From NCBI GenBank assembly GCA_018610095.1, contig JAHEOB010000069.1, positions 1-18,706 of the forward strand: a stretch of DNA of 18,706 nt, written 5' to 3'. Numbering within the stretch: the stretch's first letter is position 1; every line of letters starts with the position of its first letter. The position numbers and the translations under genes are program-made. The DNA is from Halothece sp. MAG (GTDB lineage: Bacteria; Cyanobacteriota; Cyanobacteriia; Cyanobacteriales; Rubidibacteraceae). Below, one piece after another: positions 8,094 to 15,183 of this stretch. Below the pieces are notes generated by a model. The model had not been told where the DNA came from. It saw only the letters and a list, made by a program, of their open reading frames with translations, and did not search any database.

Positions 8094-8801
8094 CTAAAAT
8101 GAAGAATTATTCAATATCTGTATCAGCAAAAAAGATAATCCACCACTGGCAATGGGAACTGTTAAATTATCCACTCCTAATTTAGAAATTGCTTCCAAGC
8201 CTGTTGCAACCATTGCCACCGCTAAAGAAATTAATCCCATTCCCCAGAACCACCCTTGTGTTGTCAACAAAACTAAAAAACAAATTAAAAAGCTGATCAT
8301 TGCCATGGTTAGTGAACCTTCCCAACTTTTGCGATTTCCCAATAGTTCGTAGGAATGATATCCCCAGTTTTGACCAATCAAAGCTGCCATACCATCTCCC
8401 CATGCCATCACTAAAATGCCAACAGCGGCATATTGGGAGTTATTGGGAAAAAAACAAGCAATTAACACGCCCATACTGACCGCATAAAAAAACGTTCCCA
8501 AACTTTTACGACCCACACTATTAATGCTCGGTAAAATGGAGACAAAATAAGATAGTAATGCCATAATGGCTGCTATTACCGAGGCACTGATACCAATCCA
8601 AGCTGGGATTTGAAACCACCACGCTAATAAAATGACATTTCCTGCCCCAATATGAACCACTTTCCGAGTTAATTCCTTATCGGAAGTGGTGATTTGATTG
8701 AGTTGTTCTGCCAAGAGAATGACGCCCCCCAAAAAGATAATAACGATTGCGATAGGAAAGAGGGGAAATTCGTGTTGGGAGAATAGATTTAATAATGGCA
8801 A
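8094..8801 (-). CDS. phytol/farnesol/dolichol kinase-like membrane protein
   Basis: This 235-residue, very hydrophobic protein has about seven membrane segments. Its motifs match the CTP-dependent polyprenol kinase / cytidylyltransferase-like family (VTE5, dolichol kinase): TRKVVHIGAGN at about 44-54, AWGDGMAALIG at about 133-143 and NRKSWEGS about 13 residues later. Plant and cyanobacterial members phosphorylate phytol released from chlorophyll, feeding tocopherol synthesis or chlorophyll recycling; that role is inferred here. The first usable start in the frame is a TTG at 8799-8801 with no clear ribosome site and a stop just upstream. Either initiation is unusual, or the true start is a rarer codon. 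It is co-directional with, and 68 bp before, the SulP gene. Confidence 0.82.
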   Translation of the reverse strand: MPLLNLFSQHEFPLFPIAIVIIFLGGVILLAEQLNQITTSDKELTRKVVHIGAGNVILLAWWFQIPAWIGISASVIAAIMALLSYFVSILPSINSVGRKSLGTFFYAVSMGVLIACFFPNNSQYAAVGILVMAWGDGMAALIGQNWGYHSYELLGNRKSWEGSLTMAMISFLICFLVLLTTQGWFWGMGLISLAVAMVATGLEAISKLGVDNLTVPIASGGLSFLLIQILNNSSF

Positions 8802-9244
8802 AATGAATCGTTACTTAATAAGAAAATACACTTTCTATGATTGCTTGCATTCCGGTATTGCAAGCGAATACTATTTGCAATTTTCAAGTTTAGCTGATGT
8901 GTGATTAGAATTAATTATCATTTATTGATCTTAACGTAATGTAATCGTGACGAATTGATGGGGTTGCAAGAAGCTAGGATAACAAGCAGCGCTCATCTTA
9001 TGATAAACTAAGTTATAAAAAATGGGGAATAGTAGCAAAATGGAAAATTATTCTCTGAAACGGCGAGAATGCGTCAATTGATTAACACCTCTCCCCTTGA
9101 CAAAGGCATCGACAAAAACAAATTTATTTCAAGCTAATATTAAGCACATTCAGGAATGGCTTGACTTCAAACATAAATTGTGCATTAGCTACCGGATGGG
9201 AAAAACAGGCATCTTGCTAATTATTTCCACTCATTTCATCGGGA
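8802..9244. other. 443-bp spacer between the MFS and kinase-like genes
   Basis: This AT-rich region separates two minus-strand genes. Its one clear structure is the palindrome at 8843-8865. A TTGACA at 9097-9102 on the plus strand has no good -10 partner. Only very short frames without family features are present, and no tRNA or terminator with a T-run was found. Confidence 0.5.
8843..8865. repeat. palindrome GCTTGCA-9-TGCAAGC upstream of the kinase-like gene
   Basis: GCTTGCA (8843-8849) and TGCAAGC (8859-8865) are perfect inverted repeats around a 9-bp loop. Flanking ATT/AAT extends the pairing past a one-base bulge. It lies 42-64 bp upstream of the kinase-like start and no T-run follows, so an operator or RNA hairpin near the promoter is more likely than a terminator. 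Confidence 0.4.
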
Positions 9245-10666
9245 TTAGGAGTCATTTTCCAAAGCCTCCTTTGCTAATTTGGGCGTTTTTCCAACACTTT
9301 GTTCCTCTTTGGATACATCGCTAACCCGCTGCGCTAAGACTGAAGCAATTACCATGCCAACTCCCCCTAAGGCTAAGACTAAGATGCGATCATTTCCTAA
9401 TAAATGTTCCATTACCGAACCTAATCCAAGGGAAGCACAAATTTGTGGGATAACAATAAAGGCATTAAACAATCCCATATAAATCCCAGTATCTTTCATG
9501 GGAAGTACATCAGCAAGTATGGAATAGGGCATGGTTAAAGCACTTGCCCAAGCAAGTCCAAAACAAGCCATCGGTAATAACAGGGTATAAGGATTTTCCA
9601 CCCAAAGTAAAGAAATTAACCCCATGCCACCACACAATAAGCTAAAGGAATGAGTGCTCTTACGACTGGTAATGGCAGCGAGGCGAGATAGAAATAGGGA
9701 GTAGATAAAACAGATAATATTGTAAAACGCAATACAAATCCCTGCCCATTCTACACCTTGTTGATAGAGCGGAGAACTTTCTGTTGTTGCACCAAAAATT
9801 TCATGGCCAACAGCAGGCGGAAAATACAGAAAAACGCAAAAAATACCAAACCAAGTAAAAAACTGTACGCCAGCAAGCTGTCTCATTAAATTAGGCATAT
9901 TACGGGCTTTTTGGTAAATTGCCTTAAATAAACTAATGGGCCCAGCAGTATCTTGCTGACGTTGTTTGAAAGCTTCTAAATCTTGTGGCGGCTCTTCCTT
10001 TGTGGTTAGAACGGTCCACAAGACTGTTCCGAAAAAGACTGCAGCACCAATATAATAAGAGACTTTAACCGTTAACGGAATTTCGCCCGCAGGAGTGGCA
10101 ATTTCATTCAGATGCAACCAATTATTTAAAATCCAAGGACAAACCGATGCAATTACCGCACCTAAACCAATGAAAAAGGCTTGCATGCCAAATCCGAGGG
10201 TGCGTTGCTCTTCTGGCACTAAATCAGAAACAAAGGCTCGAAATGGCTCCATGCTAATATTAACTGAGGTATCGAGAATCCATAAGGCACCTGCTGCCAT
10301 CCATAAACTGGAGGAATTGGGCATGGCAATTAGAGCCAGAGAACTGAGAATCGCCCCAGCTAAAAAATAAGGTCGTCTCCTGCCTAGTCTGGTCCAGGTT
10401 CGATCACTGTAATAGCCAATAATCGGTTGGACAATTAAGCCACTTAAGGGAGCTGCAAGCCATAAAATCGGGATTTGTTCGGGATTAGCACCTAAATATT
10501 CATAGATGGCACTGGTATTAGCCATTTGTAAAGTCCAACCAAACTGAATCCCGAAAAAACCAAAACTCATGTTCCACAGTTGGGCAAATCCAAGTGGAAC
10601 TTTCTTCTTTAAATTTTGTTGTATTCGTCTCCTTTGGTTCGTCAATTTTTGAGCGTTTTGTCTCAT
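9245..10666 (-). CDS. MFS transporter, SLC45 / sucrose-symporter-like
   Basis: This 473-residue inner-membrane protein has about twelve hydrophobic segments. The loop after the second helix pair carries SDRTWTRLGRRRPYF (87-101), characteristic of SLC45 and plant sucrose-transporter relatives in the GPH-like branch of the major facilitator superfamily. Members move sucrose, maltose or related glycosides with protons. The substrate here is inferred only at the level of a sugar. The N-terminal 22 residues are strongly basic and cytoplasmic by the positive-inside rule. ATG at 10666 is the only sensible start, though no ribosome site is evident. It stands alone: gap2, on the same strand, ends 326 bp upstream in its own terminator. 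In a halotolerant cyanobacterium a sugar carrier could salvage compatible solutes, but nothing here shows that. Confidence 0.85.
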   Translation of the reverse strand: MRQNAQKLTNQRRRIQQNLKKKVPLGFAQLWNMSFGFFGIQFGWTLQMANTSAIYEYLGANPEQIPILWLAAPLSGLIVQPIIGYYSDRTWTRLGRRRPYFLAGAILSSLALIAMPNSSSLWMAAGALWILDTSVNISMEPFRAFVSDLVPEEQRTLGFGMQAFFIGLGAVIASVCPWILNNWLHLNEIATPAGEIPLTVKVSYYIGAAVFFGTVLWTVLTTKEEPPQDLEAFKQRQQDTAGPISLFKAIYQKARNMPNLMRQLAGVQFFTWFGIFCVFLYFPPAVGHEIFGATTESSPLYQQGVEWAGICIAFYNIICFIYSLFLSRLAAITSRKSTHSFSLLCGGMGLISLLWVENPYTLLLPMACFGLAWASALTMPYSILADVLPMKDTGIYMGLFNAFIVIPQICASLGLGSVMEHLLGNDRILVLALGGVGMVIASVLAQRVSDVSKEEQSVGKTPKLAKEALENDS

Positions 10667-10992
10667 AAACGATTAATGATAGGTACTACGCTTTCTGGAA
10701 ATAAAGTGCTGCCAGTAACTACCAATTGAACCTTGACTACCAAACTAGGAAAGTTAACTTATTTTCAAATATAGCCATTTAGCAAGGGTAAACTCCTCCC
10801 TCGCTCACCGTAAAAATTTCAGTAGCTATCCTTGATAAACGTCTTTTAATTTGCGCTTATCAACCCAGTTGATCTTAAGTAAGTTATTTTTTACTAAATT
10901 TTAAAATTTATTCAAATCTATTATAACTGATTAAGCAAAAAAGAAGCCGTGAGGTATCCCCACGGCTTGAGATGCAACTAATAATGGCTGAA
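10667..10992. other. 326-bp spacer between gap2 and the MFS gene
   Basis: The gap2 terminator occupies 10937-10968. The rest should hold the promoter of the minus-strand MFS gene, but I cannot pick a convincing -35/-10 pair. No open frame or structured RNA candidate was recognised. Confidence 0.5.
10937..10968 (-). terminator. rho-independent terminator of gap2
   Basis: Read on the minus strand, AAGCCGTG (10968-10961) pairs perfectly with CACGGCTT (10951-10944) around a 9-nt loop. It is followed by C and six T (10942-10937). It begins 24 bp past the gap2 stop. Confidence 0.92.
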
Positions 10993-12009
10993 TTAAGCCT
11001 TCCAGTTTCGAGAGATTACTTCCGCCATATCAAGGACACGTTTGGAGTAACCCCATTCGTTGTCATACCAAGCAATGACTTTTACCATGTCGCCATTCAT
11101 GACCATGGTTAAGCTGCCATCCACAATGGAGGAAGCATCATTGCCTTGATAGTCAGAAGAGACTAAGGGTAACTCGGTGTATTGGAGAATCCCTTTCATG
11201 GAATTTTCAGAAGCTTCCCGAAGCACTTCATTGACTTGTTCAGTAATGGTGGGTTTTTCCACTTGGGCAACAAAATCCACCACTGAAACATTTGGAGTGG
11301 GAACGCGCATGGCAATTCCATTAAGCTTTCCCTCTAGTTCTGGCATAACTAATGCCACTGCTTCCGCTGCCCCAGTACTAGTGGGAACAATATTGACAGC
11401 AGCTGCTCTTGCCCGACGGAGATCGCGGTGGCTAGCATCCAAAAGACGCTGATCTCCGGTATAGCTGTGGGTGGTGGTCATGGTGCCCTTAATAATTCCA
11501 AATTTATCATGGAGCACTTTGACAATGGGGGCTAAGCAGTTGGTGGTACAACTAGCATTACTAATAACGTTATTTTGATCATGTTGATATTCTTGTTCGT
11601 TAACACCAACCACATAAGTGCTGATATTACCCCCTTTACCAGGAGCCGTCAGTAAGACTTTTTTGGCTCCTGCTGCAATATGCTGAGAAGCTTTATCTTC
11701 ACTATTAAAGACGCCAGTCGATTCCACCACCAGATCAATGCCCCAGGAATCCCACGGTAAATTTAAGGGATTGCGGTCAGAACAACATTTAATGGTTTTG
11801 CCTTGAATGGAAATCGAATCTTCATCATAATTCACCTCTGCTTCGAGGTTGCCGAGCATAGAGTCATATTTCAGCAAATGGGCATTGGTTTTAGGGTCAG
11901 AAGTATCGTTGAGACCAACGACTTCTAAACCGCTATTTTCGCTTTCTAACCAACAGCGTAAGAAATTACGTCCAATGCGTCCGAATCCATTAATGGCTAC
12001 TCTAATCAC
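10993..12009 (-). CDS. gap2: glyceraldehyde-3-phosphate dehydrogenase, photosynthetic Gap2 type
   Basis: This 338-residue enzyme reduces 1,3-bisphosphoglycerate in the Calvin cycle using NADPH or NADH, and also works in gluconeogenesis. The N-terminal Rossmann motif INGFGRIGRN is at 6-15. NDTSDP at 34-39 is the variant found in NADP-using Gap2/GapA enzymes. The catalytic Cys154 sits in SNASCTTN (150-157), with His181 in THSYTG. It is near-identical in pattern to cyanobacterial Gap2 and chloroplast GapA, and unlike glycolytic Gap1. It lacks the CP12-like C-terminal extension of plant GapB. The start is GTG at 12009, as an in-frame TAA lies two codons upstream. A GGGGG sits 10 bp before it. It has its own promoter candidate and terminator, so it is probably monocistronic. 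Confidence 0.97.
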   Translation of the reverse strand: MIRVAINGFGRIGRNFLRCWLESENSGLEVVGLNDTSDPKTNAHLLKYDSMLGNLEAEVNYDEDSISIQGKTIKCCSDRNPLNLPWDSWGIDLVVESTGVFNSEDKASQHIAAGAKKVLLTAPGKGGNISTYVVGVNEQEYQHDQNNVISNASCTTNCLAPIVKVLHDKFGIIKGTMTTTHSYTGDQRLLDASHRDLRRARAAAVNIVPTSTGAAEAVALVMPELEGKLNGIAMRVPTPNVSVVDFVAQVEKPTITEQVNEVLREASENSMKGILQYTELPLVSSDYQGNDASSIVDGSLTMVMNGDMVKVIAWYDNEWGYSKRVLDMAEVISRNWKA

Positions 12010-12066
12010 TATTTATTAACCCCCTATATGAAACTCGATAACATTAAATTATTCTTAACGACACTG

Positions 12067-12094
12067 ATCATACCGTAAAGTCTGTACGATACAA
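12067..12094 (-). promoter_or_regulatory. candidate sigma70-type promoter of gap2
   Basis: On the minus strand TTGTAT (12094-12089) and TATGAT (12072-12067) are separated by 16 bp. The start point would be about 50 bp before the GTG, leaving a short leader with the GGGGG ribosome site. Confidence 0.5.
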
Positions 12095-12105
12095 AAGAGA
12101 ACTGT

Positions 12106-12141
12106 TATGGTTCTTTCAATGAACCTGAGCCATGAACCATA
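12106..12141. repeat. overlapping inverted repeats upstream of the gap2 promoter
   Basis: TATGGTTC (12106-12113) pairs with GAACCATA (12134-12141). The same GGTTC (12109-12113) can instead pair with GAACC at 12121-12125 across TTTCAAT. The two pairings exclude each other. The site starts 11 bp beyond the -35, as expected for a regulator-binding site. Confidence 0.45.
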
Positions 12142-12372
12142 GCAACCACTCATGATCGGCAATTGCCAAATATAATTGCGTTTAACTTGACAAGATAATT
12201 TGATGTTGTTTATTAAAGGAATTGATTCCCGATCGCGCTATTGCTGATGCTGACTAGAGCGTTCGGTTTGATTGCTTCGTTTTCATGGAATCGATGAATT
12301 ATTATAGCAATGACAAGTGTGATGAAATGGTTCGTGTGGAAAAATGCACATTCTCTTTGCATGTGGTATCTG

Positions 12373-12379
12373 AGGAAGG
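12373..12379 (+). promoter_or_regulatory. ribosome binding site of murC
   Basis: AGGAAGG ends 3 bp before the murC ATG at 12383. It is close but strong, and supports this start. Confidence 0.6.
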
Positions 12380-12382
12380 TAA

Positions 12383-13795
12383 ATGAGTTGCTTAAATTCA
12401 GTTGATTTTAATGGTAAGCCGTTTCATTTTATTGGGATTGGGGGGATTGGGATGTCAGGACTTGCCTATATTTTGGCAAAGCGAGGGCTCCCCATTGCTG
12501 GTTCTGATCTCTGTTCCACTCCTATTACGGAACGGTTGCGACAATTAGGTGTCCAGATTTTTGAATCTCAACAGAGTCAAAATTTAGATTATTTTCTCAC
12601 TGCAACTAACCATCAGCCCCAAGTGATTTGCTCAACTGCTATCAATCCCAACAATAGTGAGTATCAAGCAGCTTTGGCAAAAGGGTGTCCCATTTTTCAT
12701 CGTTCCGATGTCCTAGCAGCGTTAGTTGCAGAATACCAAAGTATTGCTGTTGCAGGAACCCATGGCAAAACGACTACCAGTAGTTTACTGGGGTATGTCT
12801 TATTACAGGCTGGCGTTGATCCCACTGTCGTTGTTGGGGGGGAAGTTTCAGCATGGCAAGGTAATGCTCGGGTTGGCAATAGTAATTGTTTCGTTGCCGA
12901 AGCGGATGAATCCGATGGCTCTTTAGTTAAACTCCATCCTGCCATCGGTATTATTACTAATATTGAATTAGATCACCCTGACCATTACCAGAGTTTATCG
13001 GATGTAGTGGAAATTTTTCAAACCTTTGCTGCTCAAACCCAGACTTTGATCGCTTGTCTGGATTGTCCAACTGTACGCCAAACTATTACTCCCGAGATTA
13101 GTTATAGTCTTGATACCAGCAAAGGGGCTGACTATACTGTCAGCGAAGTTACTTATAATGGAGCAGGAGCAACTGCTAGTGTTTGGGAATACGGCAATTA
13201 TCTCGGTCAGGTTCATGTCAAATTATTAGGGGCTCATAATGTGAGTAATACGTTAGCGGTCATTGCTGTTGCTCGCCAATTGGGATTAGACTTTGAAACC
13301 ATCGCTAGCGCGATCGCGCAGTTTACAGGAGCAAAACGACGATTTGAAGTATATGGGGAACAAAATGGCATTGTTTTTATAGATGACTATGCCCATCATC
13401 CCAGTGAACTCGTGGCAACCTTAGAGGGAGCCAAACTGCAAGTCAATAATCAACAAGGGCAACGGTTAGTCGCCATTTTTCAACCCCACCGTTATAGTCG
13501 AACCAAAGCTTTTTTAAAAGAATTTGCCAGTGCTTTTAATAATGCTGATTTAGTAGTAATTACTGATATTTACGGAGCAGGTGAACCCCCTAATGGCATA
13601 AGTGGTCTTCATGTAGCAGATGCCATCGGCAACTATCACCCCAACGTGGTTTATCACGATGATGTTGCCACCCTTCCTCAATATTTAAGAAACTTATTAT
13701 GTAGCGGTGACGTCGCTCTCTTTTTAGGGGCCGGTAATCTCAATCAAATTATTCCTCAAACCATGGCTAATGTTGCCAGCAATCAACTCGCCTAA
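12383..13795 (+). CDS. murC: UDP-N-acetylmuramate--L-alanine ligase
   Basis: MurC is the cytosolic ATP-dependent ligase that adds L-alanine to UDP-N-acetylmuramate, the first amino acid of the peptidoglycan stem peptide. The 470 residues fit the family. The N-terminal Rossmann domain has GIGGIGMSG at 18-26. The central domain has the ATP loop GTHGKTTTS at 125-133, then EADESDGS and TNIELDHPDHY. The C-terminal domain has IDDYAHHP and FQPHRYSRT. All signature motifs are intact. murB follows after 6 bp, and MurB makes MurC's substrate, so this is a biosynthetic operon in which the later gene product acts first. Confidence 0.97.
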   Translation: MSCLNSVDFNGKPFHFIGIGGIGMSGLAYILAKRGLPIAGSDLCSTPITERLRQLGVQIFESQQSQNLDYFLTATNHQPQVICSTAINPNNSEYQAALAKGCPIFHRSDVLAALVAEYQSIAVAGTHGKTTTSSLLGYVLLQAGVDPTVVVGGEVSAWQGNARVGNSNCFVAEADESDGSLVKLHPAIGIITNIELDHPDHYQSLSDVVEIFQTFAAQTQTLIACLDCPTVRQTITPEISYSLDTSKGADYTVSEVTYNGAGATASVWEYGNYLGQVHVKLLGAHNVSNTLAVIAVARQLGLDFETIASAIAQFTGAKRRFEVYGEQNGIVFIDDYAHHPSELVATLEGAKLQVNNQQGQRLVAIFQPHRYSRTKAFLKEFASAFNNADLVVITDIYGAGEPPNGISGLHVADAIGNYHPNVVYHDDVATLPQYLRNLLCSGDVALFLGAGNLNQIIPQTMANVASNQLA

Positions 13796-13801
13796 GTAAT
13801 A

Positions 13802-14701
13802 ATGAGTCTCTATCTTCCCGAAACCAAGTTTCCCATCCAATCAGAGGTTTCTTTAGCTCCTTATACCTCCTTACGAGTTGGCGGAAAAGCAGAGTGGTAT
13901 ATTGCTCCCGAAAACTGTGAACAATTACAGGATAGCCTGATTTGGGCGGACAAGGAACAGTTACCCGTAACCTTTTTAGGAGGGGGTTCTAACTTATTAA
14001 TCAGCGATCGCGGTTTGCCAGGGTTAGTCATTAGTGCTCGCAATTTTCGCTATCTGAAAATTGATGAAGAAGCTGCGCAAATGACAGTAGGAGCAGGAAT
14101 GCCACTGCCAACCGTTGCTTGGAAAGCAGCCAAACGGGGTTGGCATGGCTTAGAGTGGGCTGTGGGCGTTCCAGGAACAGTGGGCGGTTCAGTGGTCATG
14201 AATGCTGGGGCCCATGGCAAGTGCATGGCAGATACCTTAGTGACAATTGTGATTGTAAACACCGATGGTCATTTAGAACGATTAACCCCCGAAGCCCTGG
14301 ATTTCCGTTATCGGAGTTCCAATCTGCAATACCTTCCCCGTTGGGTGGTGGAAGCGACCTTCCAACTTCAGCCGGGTTACTCGAAACAGCATGTCACAAC
14401 CACGACTCGAACTCACCTTAACCAACGGCGTAGCACCCAACCCTATGACAAACCCAGTTGTGGTAGTGTCTTTCGGAATCCGCCTGAGCAAGCTGCTGGC
14501 TGGCTCATTGAACAAACTGGCTTAAAGGGCTTTCAAGTGGGAGATGCTCAAGTAGCCGATTGTCATGCTAATTTTATTGTTAATCGCGGACAAGCCACTG
14601 CTCAAGACATTTATCGGGTAATGCAACATGTACAAGAAAAAGTTGAGCAGCAGTGGTCAATTTGGTTGCAACCAGAAGTTAAACTATTGGGTGAGTTTTA
14701 A
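13802..14701 (+). CDS. murB: UDP-N-acetylenolpyruvoylglucosamine reductase
   Basis: MurB is the cytosolic FAD enzyme that reduces UDP-GlcNAc-enolpyruvate with NADPH to UDP-N-acetylmuramate, the substrate of MurC. FAD-site motifs are TSLRVGGKA at 22-30, LGGGSNLLISDRG at 59-71 and GVPGTVGGSVVMNAG at 122-136. The proton-donor serine is S222 in CGSVFRNP, and E292 in PEVKLLG is the expected C-terminal glutamate. At 299 residues it is the shorter type II form (E. coli type I is about 342). The ATG is 6 bp after the murC stop without a clear ribosome site, suggesting coupled translation. ybaB starts 26 bp after its stop. Confidence 0.97.
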   Translation: MSLYLPETKFPIQSEVSLAPYTSLRVGGKAEWYIAPENCEQLQDSLIWADKEQLPVTFLGGGSNLLISDRGLPGLVISARNFRYLKIDEEAAQMTVGAGMPLPTVAWKAAKRGWHGLEWAVGVPGTVGGSVVMNAGAHGKCMADTLVTIVIVNTDGHLERLTPEALDFRYRSSNLQYLPRWVVEATFQLQPGYSKQHVTTTTRTHLNQRRSTQPYDKPSCGSVFRNPPEQAAGWLIEQTGLKGFQVGDAQVADCHANFIVNRGQATAQDIYRVMQHVQEKVEQQWSIWLQPEVKLLGEF

Positions 14702-14727
14702 CAGACAATCATTGAGGTTCTTTAACT

Positions 14728-15090
14728 ATGACAGAAGGACAAGAAGGTAAAGAAAGCAAAGGATTTGGTTTTGGCTTAGGCAAAATGAAAGAACTAAAAG
14801 AAGCCTTTGCCAAAGCTCAGCAAGTGCAACAAGGAGCACAGGAACTCCAAAAAGAATTAGATGAAATGGATATTGAGGGGCAAAGTAGTGATGGAACAGT
14901 CAAAGTCATTATGAGTGGTAATCAAGAGCCCCGGAATGTAGAAATTTCTCCAGAAGCTGCTCAAAAAGATGCTAATGAACTCTCGGAAGTGGTGACAGAA
15001 GCTGTGAAAGATGCTTATCAAAAGTCCACTGACACCATGCGGGAAAAGATGGAAGCCCTCACCAGTGGGTTACAGTTACCTGGAATGTAA
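14728..15090 (+). CDS. ebfC: YbaB/EbfC nucleoid-associated protein
   Basis: This 120-residue member of the YbaB/EbfC family forms tweezer-like dimers that bind DNA and associate with the nucleoid. The N-terminus carries GFGFGLGKMKEL (11-22), typical of cyanobacterial members, followed by a long charged helix, probably coiled coil (about 20-50). The central strand segment includes VIMSGNQEPRNVEI, and a C-terminal helix ends in SGLQLPGM. GAGG lies 10 bp before the ATG. A later ATG at codon 19 would delete the conserved GFGFGLG, so the first start is preferred. It is the last gene of the murC-murB unit, closed by the terminator at 15113-15146. Confidence 0.92.
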   Translation: MTEGQEGKESKGFGFGLGKMKELKEAFAKAQQVQQGAQELQKELDEMDIEGQSSDGTVKVIMSGNQEPRNVEISPEAAQKDANELSEVVTEAVKDAYQKSTDTMREKMEALTSGLQLPGM

Positions 15091-15112
15091 CCATCCCATA
15101 TAACGATCAACC

Positions 15113-15146
15113 AATAGGTTGGGATTGGAATACCCAGCCTATTTTT
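15113..15146 (+). terminator. rho-independent terminator of murC-murB-ebfC
   Basis: AATAGGTTGGG (15113-15123) pairs over 11 bp, with one G-T wobble, with CCCAGCCTATT (15133-15143) around a 9-nt loop. A run of five T (15142-15146) follows. It begins 22 bp after the ebfC stop. Confidence 0.9.
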
Positions 15147-15152
15147 ACTGAG

Positions 15153-15161
15153 TGGTATAGA
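15153..15161 (+). promoter_or_regulatory. candidate extended -10 promoter of the KtrA-like gene
   Basis: TGGTATAGA is an extended -10 (TGn then TATAGA) just after the ebfC terminator and about 22 bp before the ATG at 15184. The -35 position falls in the terminator stem and is poor. The transcript would have a very short leader, consistent with the absence of a ribosome site. Confidence 0.4.
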
Positions 15162-15183
15162 ATTTTTAAATGAAAAAAACTCC

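Larger units (their letters stand above)
12010..12382. other. 373-bp divergent spacer between gap2 and murC
   Basis: This region drives gap2 leftward and murC rightward. It contains the gap2 promoter candidate (12067-12094), overlapping inverted repeats (12106-12141), a 13-bp repeat arm (12228-12240) and the murC ribosome site. A -10-like TATTAT at 12300-12305 faces murC, but its only -35 candidate is 22 bp away. No convincing gene is present. Confidence 0.5.

Noticed and set aside
9022..9081. 19-codon plus-strand frame in the 443-bp spacer
   Set aside because: It is too short, with no ribosome site or recognisable features.
9097..9324. 75-codon plus-strand frame from a TTG, entering the MFS gene antisense
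   Set aside because: It uses a TTG inside a TTGACA-like hexamer, lacks a ribosome site, and its second part is the shadow of the MFS gene.
10379..10400. GGTTCGAT segment resembling a tRNA T-arm
   Set aside because: It lies inside the MFS coding region, with no acceptor stem or anticodon arm around it.
12310..12405. 31-codon plus-strand frame overlapping the murC start
   Set aside because: It has no ribosome site and no family features. Its end overlaps murC, whose own AGGAAGG site and conserved N-terminus explain the region.
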